12,753 bases of DNA, taken from assembly GCA_902478885.1 (NCBI GenBank), contig CABSMS010000063.1, positions 1 to 12,753 on the forward strand, given 5' to 3'. How positions within the stretch are numbered: the first letter of the stretch is position 1; every line of letters begins with the position of its first letter. The notes beneath the pieces were generated by a model, which saw only the letters and a program-made list of their open reading frames with translations, searched no databases and was not told the origin of the DNA. Shown piece by piece: positions 7,459 to 12,753 of this stretch. This DNA is from an uncultured Collinsella sp. Lineage in GTDB: Bacteria > Actinomycetota > Coriobacteriia > Coriobacteriales > Coriobacteriaceae. A program made the position numbers and the translations under genes.

Positions 7459-7501
7459 GGGCGGCCCTTTCTCCTAGAAGTTTGCAACCATGGTAGCCGA
7501 T

Positions 7502-7532
7502 TTGCGCATGGCCTCGCCCGCGGCGGTAGAAT
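7502..7532 (+). promoter_or_regulatory. Weak candidate promoter of the alpha/beta hydrolase
   Basis: TAGAAT (7527-7532) is a good -10 about 39 bases before the ATG at 7571. The nearest -35-like word, TTGCGC (7502-7507), is 19 bases away, which is longer than ideal. If real, transcription starts after the in-frame ATGs at 7490 and 7508, which supports the start at 7571. Confidence 0.3.
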
Positions 7533-7570
7533 TGGTCAACCCGAAACACCGCAACGAACGGAAGACTCAC

Positions 7571-8989
7571 ATGGCCCTCATCACTTCGTACCACGTCCCC
7601 GGCCTTTACGTCGAGGACCACAGCATCGACGTCCCCCTTGACTGGCGCGGCCTGGAGCCGATGCTCCTGGCCGTCGGCAGCACCATGCGCCGCGGCGCTA
7701 TGCCGGCACCCATCGCCGGCGCGCCCGAGAGCATCAAGCTCTTCTACCGCGTGGTTTGCGCGCCCGACCGCATCAACGACGATCTGCCACTGCTCCTGTT
7801 TTTGCAGGGCGGCCCCGGCGGAGAGAGCCCGCGTCCGCTGTCGCCCACAAGCGACGGCTGGATCGAGGAGGCCGTCAAGCACTTCCGCGTGGTCCTTCCC
7901 GACCAGCGCGGCACCGGACGCAGTAGCTGCGTGGACGGACGCACGATCAAGGCACTGGGTGATCGCGCAACGGCCGCCGGCGCCGATACAGCACGCTCGC
8001 AGGCGGACTACCTCAAGCGCCACCTCGCCAGCTCCATCGTGCGCGATTTTGAGTACCTGCGCCTCGTGGGCTTTGGAGGCAAGCCGTGGGTCACGCTCGG
8101 CCAAAGCTACGGCGGTTTTTTGACGCTGAGCTACCTGTCGCTCTTCCCCGAGGGCGTGGCGGCGAGCTTTACCTGCGGCGGAATCCCCCACGTGCCGGCG
8201 AGCGCAAGCGAGGTCTACGCGCACACCTTCCCGCGCATGGCCGCCAAGACGCAGCAGTATTATGACCGCTACCCCGCTGACGTCGAGCGCGTGGCAGCCC
8301 TGGCCGATGCGCTCGAAGCCCAGAAGCCCGTGCTGCCCGACGGCTCGCCGATGACGGTCGAGCGCCTGCAGCTTATGGGCAGCGACTTTGGCATGAAGCC
8401 GAGCTTTGAGCGCATGCATTGGATTATCGATCACGCGTTTGTTACTGGCGACGGCACGCTGACCTGCGGTGCCTCGGTATCTGACAGCTTTTTGATGCGC
8501 GCCTTCGAGCGCACCAACACGCGCACGAATCCGCTGTACTGGACGCTTCAGGAGTTCATCTACGCCGACGGCGACACCATGCCCATTCGCTGGGCCGCGG
8601 CAGAAGAGAAGGCACACCGTGCCGAGTTCGACACGCTCGCGCGCCCGCTCATGTTTACCGGCGAGGCCATGTTCCCGTGGATGTTTGAGCAGATGCCCGA
8701 GCTCAAGCCCTTCAAGCCCGCCATGGACCTGCTGATGGAAGACACAAGCTGGGACAAGATCTACGACCCGCAGCGCCTGGCCTGCAACGAAGTGCCGCTC
8801 CAGGCCGCGGTGTATTTCGACGACATGTACGTGGATTCGGACCTGCAGCTCGACACGCTCAGCCGCGTGGGCAACTCACATGCCTGGGTGACTAACGAGT
8901 TCGAGCACGATGGCCTGCACGGCAGCGTGGTGTTCAAGCACCTCTTCAACGAAGCCCTCAACCGCGGAGACCTTCGCCGAATCTACTAA
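7571..8989 (+). CDS. Alpha/beta hydrolase, proline iminopeptidase-like (peptidase family S33)
   Basis: Members of this group are serine hydrolases, and many remove N-terminal proline or other residues from peptides. The 472-residue product has LLFLQGGPGGESP (75-87, the HGGPG-type oxyanion loop with Gln in place of His), DQRGTGRSS (111-119), the nucleophile elbow GQSYGG with Ser179, a long helical cap (about 200-340), a likely acid Asp417/418 in YFDDMYVD, and a likely catalytic His446 in NEFEHDGLHG. There is no signal peptide, so it is probably cytoplasmic. The ATG at 7571 has a modest GGAAG upstream; in-frame ATGs at 7490 and 7508 look too far upstream and lie in the promoter region. It lies between proA and proB but on the opposite strand. 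That placement fits proline salvage, but true substrate specificity is inferred. Confidence 0.87.
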   Translation: MALITSYHVPGLYVEDHSIDVPLDWRGLEPMLLAVGSTMRRGAMPAPIAGAPESIKLFYRVVCAPDRINDDLPLLLFLQGGPGGESPRPLSPTSDGWIEEAVKHFRVVLPDQRGTGRSSCVDGRTIKALGDRATAAGADTARSQADYLKRHLASSIVRDFEYLRLVGFGGKPWVTLGQSYGGFLTLSYLSLFPEGVAASFTCGGIPHVPASASEVYAHTFPRMAAKTQQYYDRYPADVERVAALADALEAQKPVLPDGSPMTVERLQLMGSDFGMKPSFERMHWIIDHAFVTGDGTLTCGASVSDSFLMRAFERTNTRTNPLYWTLQEFIYADGDTMPIRWAAAEEKAHRAEFDTLARPLMFTGEAMFPWMFEQMPELKPFKPAMDLLMEDTSWDKIYDPQRLACNEVPLQAAVYFDDMYVDSDLQLDTLSRVGNSHAWVTNEFEHDGLHGSVVFKHLFNEALNRGDLRRIY

Positions 8990-8990
8990 C

Positions 8991-9053
8991 AAAGGAGTGT
9001 CCCCACCTGCCGGCACAAAAAGAACGTCCCCAAGTGCCGAACAAGTGCCGGCA
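8991..9053. repeat. REP-like repeat with GGGGAC core and GTGCCGGCA arms
   Basis: TGCCGGCAC (9008-9016) and GTGCCGGCA (9045-9053) are perfect 9-bp inverted arms. Between them lies AAGAACGTCCCC (9021-9032), the exact reverse complement of GGGGACGTTCTT at 2365-2376, and AAGTGCCG occurs twice (9032-9039, 9043-9050). A further GTGTCCCC lies just before the left arm. The shape resembles REP elements mobilised by tyrosine transposases of the Y1/RAYT type, though no such gene is in the window. It begins right after the hydrolase stop codon. Confidence 0.6.
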
Positions 9054-9086
9054 ACGACAATGCCGCAGGTAGAGAACGGAAAGCGA

Positions 9087-9185
9087 AAACGCCCCTAAGC
9101 GAGCAAGGTGACGTGAAAGAGGAGGGCATTGACCTTTTGGTCATGCCCGACGATTGAACGTCAGATTGCTCGCTTAGGGGCGTTT
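9087..9185. ncRNA. Nested 99-base hairpin between convergent genes (structured 3' element or terminator)
   Basis: The outer arms 9087-9106 and 9166-9185 are perfect reverse complements over 20 bases. Inside, TGACGT (9109-9114) pairs with ACGTCA (9158-9163), and GGGCAT-T-GACC (9124-9134) pairs with GGTC-ATGCCC (9139-9148) around TTTT with one bulge. The minus-strand end runs into GTTTTCGCTTT, so it could terminate proB, whose stop lies 15 bases away. The inner stems go beyond what a terminator needs. It may be a repeat family member or a structured RNA. Transcription as a separate RNA is not shown. Confidence 0.5.
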
Positions 9186-9199
9186 GCAGCGTCAATTGG

Positions 9200-10327
9200 T
9201 TATGCGAAGACGATTAAATTATCCCTGTGTATCGCCGGCTTCTCGGCCAGGTCTGCCAGCAGGCGGTTGCTGGCGATCTGGTCCTGGCGGCGACCGGCAG
9301 CAAGCTCCAGCACGTCCGAATCGGCCTCAGCGATACCGCGGGCGACGACCATACCGCTCGGATCGCGCACATCGAGCACATCACCCTCGGAAAACGTGCC
9401 ATCGACCTCGCGGATACCCACCGCAAGCAAGGAAGAGCCACGGCTTACCAGCGCCTTCGCAGCACCATCATCGACCGTCACCGAGCCATGCGCCTTGTCG
9501 CCCAGTGCGATCCACAGCTTGCGGGGTGCGATGTCCAGACGCTCCGCCGGCGGATCGAACAGCGTGCCCACGCTCTCGCCGCAGGCGAGGCGCACGAGCG
9601 CATCGGGCTCCTCACCCGAGCAAATCACGCTCTGAATACCCGCCGTCATCAGGATGCGGCTCGCGCGAATCTTGGTGATCATGCCGCCCGTGCCCACCGA
9701 AGTCGAAGAATCGCCTGCTGAGGCGATAATCTTGGCATCGATCTTATGCACGACCGGGACGAACTCGGCCGTGGGGTCCTCGTGCGGATTGGCGGTATAG
9801 AGGCCATCGATGTCCGAGAGCGTCACGCACAGATCGGCAGAAACCAGGCAGCTCACAAGCGCCGCCAGCGTGTCGTTGTCGCCAAACTTGATCTCGTCGA
9901 CGGTGACGGTATCGTTCTCGTTGACGACCGGCACCACGCCCAGCTCCACCAGGCGCAGCAGGGCGTCGCGTGCATGCAGGTAGGACGTGCGGCGGGCCGT
10001 GTCGTGGCGCGTGAGCAGTACGAGCGAGGTGAGCAGGTCGCGCGCATGGAACTCCTCGTCGTAGGCCGACGAGATGATGCACTGACCAGCCGAGGCGCAG
10101 GCCTGCAGGCTCGGAAGGTCGCCGACCGGCTTGCGGTCGAAGCCCAGCACGGGATAGCCACAGGCGATAGCGCCCGAGCTCACCACGACCAGACGCCAGC
10201 CGAGCTTGCGCAGCGCTGCGGCCTGATCGGCAAGCCCGCCGATAAAGGCGCGGTTGACCTTGCCATCGGCACCCACCACCGTGGACGAACCGATCTTTAC
10301 CACCATCGTTTTATAAGAAGTCGTCAT
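9200..10327 (-). CDS. proB: Glutamate 5-kinase with C-terminal PUA domain
   Basis: ProB phosphorylates glutamate to gamma-glutamyl phosphate, the first and usually proline-inhibited step of proline synthesis. The 375 residues match the two-domain form (about 370). Seen: VVKIGSSTV (9-17); VVVSSGAIACG (47-57); VPVVNENDTV (132-141); KFGDNDTLAALV (147-158); SDIDGLYTANP (171-181); GTGGMITKIRAS (212-223); and a PUA domain (about 278-355). The ATG at 10327 is preferred over the in-frame ATG at 10306 because the N-terminus then aligns with known ProB proteins. No clear Shine-Dalgarno precedes either. pncB ends 79 bases upstream on the same strand with no convincing terminator between, so co-transcription is plausible. 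proA is separated from it by the plus-strand hydrolase. Confidence 0.98.
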   Translation of the reverse strand: MTTSYKTMVVKIGSSTVVGADGKVNRAFIGGLADQAAALRKLGWRLVVVSSGAIACGYPVLGFDRKPVGDLPSLQACASAGQCIISSAYDEEFHARDLLTSLVLLTRHDTARRTSYLHARDALLRLVELGVVPVVNENDTVTVDEIKFGDNDTLAALVSCLVSADLCVTLSDIDGLYTANPHEDPTAEFVPVVHKIDAKIIASAGDSSTSVGTGGMITKIRASRILMTAGIQSVICSGEEPDALVRLACGESVGTLFDPPAERLDIAPRKLWIALGDKAHGSVTVDDGAAKALVSRGSSLLAVGIREVDGTFSEGDVLDVRDPSGMVVARGIAEADSDVLELAAGRRQDQIASNRLLADLAEKPAIHRDNLIVFA

Positions 10328-10406
10328 ACGTCAAACCAATCAACTGTTCAGCGAACGGCCGAGCTGGCGGCCAAGGGAGCGTGACTTGCCCCTACCGCCC
10401 AAGGAA

Positions 10407-11912
10407 TTAGTGAGCCCAGGGGAAAGCCGAGGCCGCGGCCATGTTCTTGCGTACGAGCTCGTCGCGCACCTGAGCCAGGCCCTGCTCCATGCCCACCACA
10501 TAGGTCTGCGGGTACAGGAAGCGCTTGAAAGCTGCGTCCAGATGATCGAGCGCCCAAACACAGCGCTCGCGCGCGTCCTGGATGCTCTCACGCGGAGCCA
10601 CCGCACTGCCGTCGCGCACGATCGGCACCAGCAGCTCACGATACTCAAGTTCGGACACGTCGGTCACCAGGGCGGCATCATTCACGGCCACGAGGGTATT
10701 GCCACGCGCGGCGCCCTCCCCCGACAGATGATCCTCGTCATAGATCATGTCGCAGATCGGGCCGCCAAAGCCGTCGTAATAGCGGCGCACGCGCTGCACG
10801 CCCGGGATCGTGCGCTTGTAGGGCTGCTCGGAGAGCTTAACCACCGGCGTCCACGGGTCCGCCTCGCTCGCACGGCGGGCAGAAAGCTTATACACACCGC
10901 CCAGCGCCGGCTGGTCGTAGCAGGTCGCGAGCTTGGTACCCACGCCAAAGCTATCGATGGGCGCGCCCTGGTCGAGCAGCGACTGAATCGTGTACTCGTC
11001 CAGATCGTTGGAAACCGAGATCCCCACATAGGGCAGGCCCTCGGCATCAAAACGGCCGCGGACATACTTGGAGAGCTTGGCGAGGTCGCCGGAGTCGATG
11101 CGAATAGCCGACAGACGCTCACCCACCGCCTCCATCTCCTTGGCAACCGTAATGGCATGCTCGCAGCCCTCGCGCACGTCATAGGTGTCGATGAGCAGCG
11201 TACAGTTCTTGGGGCTCGACTTAGCAAAGGCGCGGAAGGCCTCGAGCTCGGAATCGAAGCTCATCACCCAGCTGTGCGCATGCGTGCCAAAGACGGGAAT
11301 ACCGTAACGGCGGCCGGCGAGCACATTGGACGTAGAGGAGCAGCCGGCAACGTAGCTCGCGCGCGCAACGGCCAGGCCGCCATCGGGACCCTGGGCTCGA
11401 CGCAGGCCAAACTCCGCCACGGGACGACCGTCGGCGGCGAGCACCACGCGCGCCGTCTTGGTGGCGACAAGCGTCTGGAACCCGACGATGTTGAGCAGCG
11501 CCGTCTCGAGCAGCTGGCATTCCAGCGCGGGGCCGGTAACGCGCACCATGGGCTCGCGCGGAAAGACGAGCTCGCCCTCGGGCACGGCGTCGATGTTTAC
11601 ATGCGCACGAAAATCGCGCAGGTAGTCGAGGAATCCAGGTTTGAACATCGCGCCGCCGGCAGGGGCCTGGAGCGAGGCGAGGTAGTCGATGTCCTCGGGC
11701 GTAAAGCGCAGATTCTCGACCAGCTCGGGCAGTTCGGCGGTGCCGCACATGACGGCATAGGCGCTGCCAAAGGGATGGTCGCGGTAAAACGCGGTAAAAC
11801 AACCCTGCTCATTGGCCTTGCCGCTCTCCCACAGGCCCTGGGCCATAGTGAGCTCGTACAGATCGGTGAGCATTGCAATGTCGGTGGGATGCGAGATGTC
11901 GGTCAAAGCCAT
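10407..11912 (-). CDS. pncB: Nicotinate phosphoribosyltransferase
   Basis: This enzyme makes nicotinate mononucleotide from nicotinate and phosphoribosyl pyrophosphate, with ATP hydrolysis through a phosphohistidine, in the Preiss-Handler salvage route to NAD. The 501 residues match the longer bacterial form (about 480-500). Seen: MLTDLYELTMAQGLW (14-28); AEFGLRRAQGPDGG (166-179); GTHAHSWVMSF (209-219) with the candidate phosphorylated histidine; LIDTYDV (240-246); AIRIDSGDLAKLS (269-281); and SFGVGTKLAT (321-330), the phosphate-binding end. The ATG at 11912 follows GAAAGG. It lies 84 bases after the small membrane protein gene and 79 before proB, all on the minus strand, so it may be part of one transcript. 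No nicotinate-responsive operator was recognised. Confidence 0.97.
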   Translation of the reverse strand: MALTDISHPTDIAMLTDLYELTMAQGLWESGKANEQGCFTAFYRDHPFGSAYAVMCGTAELPELVENLRFTPEDIDYLASLQAPAGGAMFKPGFLDYLRDFRAHVNIDAVPEGELVFPREPMVRVTGPALECQLLETALLNIVGFQTLVATKTARVVLAADGRPVAEFGLRRAQGPDGGLAVARASYVAGCSSTSNVLAGRRYGIPVFGTHAHSWVMSFDSELEAFRAFAKSSPKNCTLLIDTYDVREGCEHAITVAKEMEAVGERLSAIRIDSGDLAKLSKYVRGRFDAEGLPYVGISVSNDLDEYTIQSLLDQGAPIDSFGVGTKLATCYDQPALGGVYKLSARRASEADPWTPVVKLSEQPYKRTIPGVQRVRRYYDGFGGPICDMIYDEDHLSGEGAARGNTLVAVNDAALVTDVSELEYRELLVPIVRDGSAVAPRESIQDARERCVWALDHLDAAFKRFLYPQTYVVGMEQGLAQVRDELVRKNMAAASAFPWAH

Positions 11913-11996
11913 GGGGCGACCTTTCGGATGTGTGGTACAGAATTTGAGGGTTGGATAAGGGCAGAGTGTTCGGACATGACGCCCGATGCAAATCGG

Positions 11997-12455
11997 TTAG
12001 AGCAGGCCCATGCTGGTCAGGATCGTGTAGCCCATAAAGATGACAAACGCGATGAGGGCAAGGACAATGATGATTTTTTGAGCCGGCGCCATGCCAGGGA
12101 TCTCGTTCTCGCCCGTAGGTTCCTTGGAGGTAACCATGCGCTGGGCAAAGGTCATCTCGTCACGGCTCGGCTTGGGCTCGACGGACTTGGGACGAGCGGC
12201 CTTTTTAAGCTGAGGTTTGGGCGCGGCAGGTGCAGGCTTCGCAGCAGCGGGCTTGGGTGCGGGCGCGGGCGCCGATGCGGATGCGGCGTTCGCGGCGACC
12301 TCCTCGGCCTTCGCACGCTCGGCACGCAGGGCAGCCAGCTCCTCACGCTCGCGACGGGCCTCTTCCCGAGCCTCGCGGCGGGCCTTCTCGGCGCGGAGCT
12401 CTTCCAACTCAGCGCGCTCCTCGTCGGACAATGGTTGGGACTCAAGCTCGGCCAT
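11997..12455 (-). CDS. Small coiled-coil protein with one C-terminal membrane segment, function unknown
   Basis: I do not recognise the family. The 152-residue product starts with a charged, helical, coiled-coil-like segment rich in Glu/Arg/Ala (about 1-60). A flexible Ala/Pro/Lys linker follows (about 61-100), then a conserved-looking stretch DEMTFAQRMVTSKEPTG, and a single hydrophobic segment IIIVLALIAFVIFMGYTIL close to the C-terminus (about 128-147). With no signal peptide it looks tail-anchored, with its bulk in the cytoplasm. The ATG at 12455 is chosen because AGAAAGGG lies before it. An in-frame ATG at 12491 falls inside the upstream terminator hairpin. The gene precedes pncB on the same strand. 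Composition alone could mislead, but the ORF, ribosome site and membrane segment together support a real gene. Confidence 0.8.
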   Translation of the reverse strand: MAELESQPLSDEERAELEELRAEKARREAREEARREREELAALRAERAKAEEVAANAASASAPAPAPKPAAAKPAPAAPKPQLKKAARPKSVEPKPSRDEMTFAQRMVTSKEPTGENEIPGMAPAQKIIIVLALIAFVIFMGYTILTSMGLL

Positions 12456-12471
12456 GGTACAGCCCTTTCTT

Positions 12472-12505
12472 TTAAAAAAAGCCGCCGACACAATGTCAGC
12501 GGCTT
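12472..12505 (-). terminator. Intrinsic terminator after tRNA-Ala
   Basis: On the minus strand AAGCCGC (12505-12499) pairs with GCGGCTT (12485-12479), and GACA with TGTC inside, around a 3-base loop and one mismatch. The stem runs directly into a stretch of T. It lies 14 bases after the tRNA and only about 17 bases before the next start codon. Confidence 0.85.
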
Positions 12506-12519
12506 ATCAAATCCAAGGG

Positions 12520-12592
12520 TGGAGACGAAGGGAGTCGAACCCTCGGCCTCTGCCATGCGACGGCAGCGCTCTCCCAACTGAGCTACGTCCCC
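12520..12592 (-). tRNA. tRNA-Ala (anticodon CGC)
   Basis: The minus strand folds into a full 73-base cloverleaf. The acceptor GGGGACG pairs with CGTCTCC; the D-arm is GCTC-AGTTGGGA-GAGC; the anticodon arm CTGCC-GTCGCAT-GGCAG has anticodon CGC; a 5-base variable loop follows; the T-arm is GAGGG-TTCGACT-CCCTT; and A is the discriminator. It carries the G3-U70 wobble pair that defines alanine identity. CGC reads the alanine codon GCG, common in this high-GC genome. CCA is not encoded: CCC follows the discriminator. Confidence 0.97.
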
Positions 12593-12605
12593 AGGACAAG
12601 TCGAT

Positions 12606-12633
12606 ATTTTACCTACGGCTCGCCAACTGTCAA
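12606..12633 (-). promoter_or_regulatory. Promoter of tRNA-Ala
   Basis: On the minus strand a perfect TTGACA -35 (12633-12628) lies 16 bases before TAAAAT (12611-12606), which ends 13 bases before the mature tRNA 5' end. A strong, near-consensus promoter is expected for a tRNA. The 12634-12753 stretch beyond holds T-rich runs and a weak GTTAG/CTAAC inverted pair but no gene that I can support. Confidence 0.8.
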
Positions 12634-12753
12634 CGCCCAATAACCAGTCTTTTTGGGGCGCGGCTTTTTTGACTACCATTCGCTCGATGATTTTTTAAGG
12701 CTCTGTTAGACCAGGATTGACATGCCGACCTGCCGGCTAACTCGCCGTCTCCC

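Noticed and set aside
6145..7641. 498-residue plus-strand frame over proA
   Set aside because: It is antisense to proA. It would begin inside the repeat hairpin and has no matching motif.
7373..8617. 414-residue minus-strand frame across the hydrolase and proA start
   Set aside because: It overlaps the true proA start and runs antisense to a hydrolase with clear catalytic motifs.
10328..10406. Possible terminator between pncB and proB
   Set aside because: Only a 5-bp CCCCT/AGGGG pairing with a large loop and a short GGCC pairing are visible, with no T run, so no terminator is called.
10386..12581. 731-residue plus-strand frame across pncB, the membrane protein and the tRNA
   Set aside because: It is antisense to two supported genes and runs through the terminator and most of the tRNA gene.
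12705..12741. GTTAG/CTAAC inverted pair and a plus-strand TTGACA near the right edge
   Set aside because: The stem is short with internal loops and no T run. The TTGACA (12717-12722) has no -10 within the window.

Overview
This window comes from a high-GC bacterial chromosome. It most likely belongs to a gut Coriobacteriia (Actinomycetota), probably Collinsella or a close relative. That is inferred from a Rho with a very long Lys/Arg/Ala-rich N-terminal extension, a CarD-family regulator, the codon bias, and intergenic GGGGAC-type repeats. No database search was possible. The content is core housekeeping: no phage, integrase, CRISPR array or complete insertion sequence is visible. The novelty lies in the intergenic repeats and RNA structures and in a few protein oddities.

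Layout, left to right. Positions 1-2183 (minus) hold rho, whose C-terminal end lies beyond the left edge. A 528-base gap (2184-2711) holds a candidate rho promoter and leader, two GGGAC-type words, a roughly 150-base element bounded by a perfect 27-bp inverted repeat, and the argS terminator. argS (minus, 2712-4565) follows. A 342-base divergent region (4566-4907) holds a well-formed argS promoter and a weaker carD promoter. carD-like (plus, 4908-5393) and an HD-domain hydrolase (plus, 5502-6101) come next. Each is followed by an identical 42-base hairpin that looks like a terminator.

The right half is a proline and NAD section. proA (minus, 6172-7458) and proB (minus, 9200-10327) are split by a plus-strand S33-type alpha/beta hydrolase related to proline iminopeptidases (7571-8989). 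The convergent gap between the hydrolase and proB (8990-9199) carries a REP-like repeat and an elaborate nested hairpin of 99 bases. pncB (nicotinate phosphoribosyltransferase, minus, 10407-11912) lies directly upstream of proB. Upstream of pncB is a small tail-anchored-type membrane protein of unknown function (minus, 11997-12455). Upstream of that is tRNA-Ala(CGC) (minus, 12520-12592) with a near-consensus promoter and its own terminator.

How the genes work together: ProB and ProA are the first two steps of proline synthesis from glutamate, and the hydrolase between them could release proline from peptides. PncB feeds nicotinate into NAD. Rho, CarD, ArgS and tRNA-Ala serve transcription and translation. 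tRNA-Ala, the membrane protein, pncB and proB all point the same way with short gaps, so they could be partly co-transcribed.
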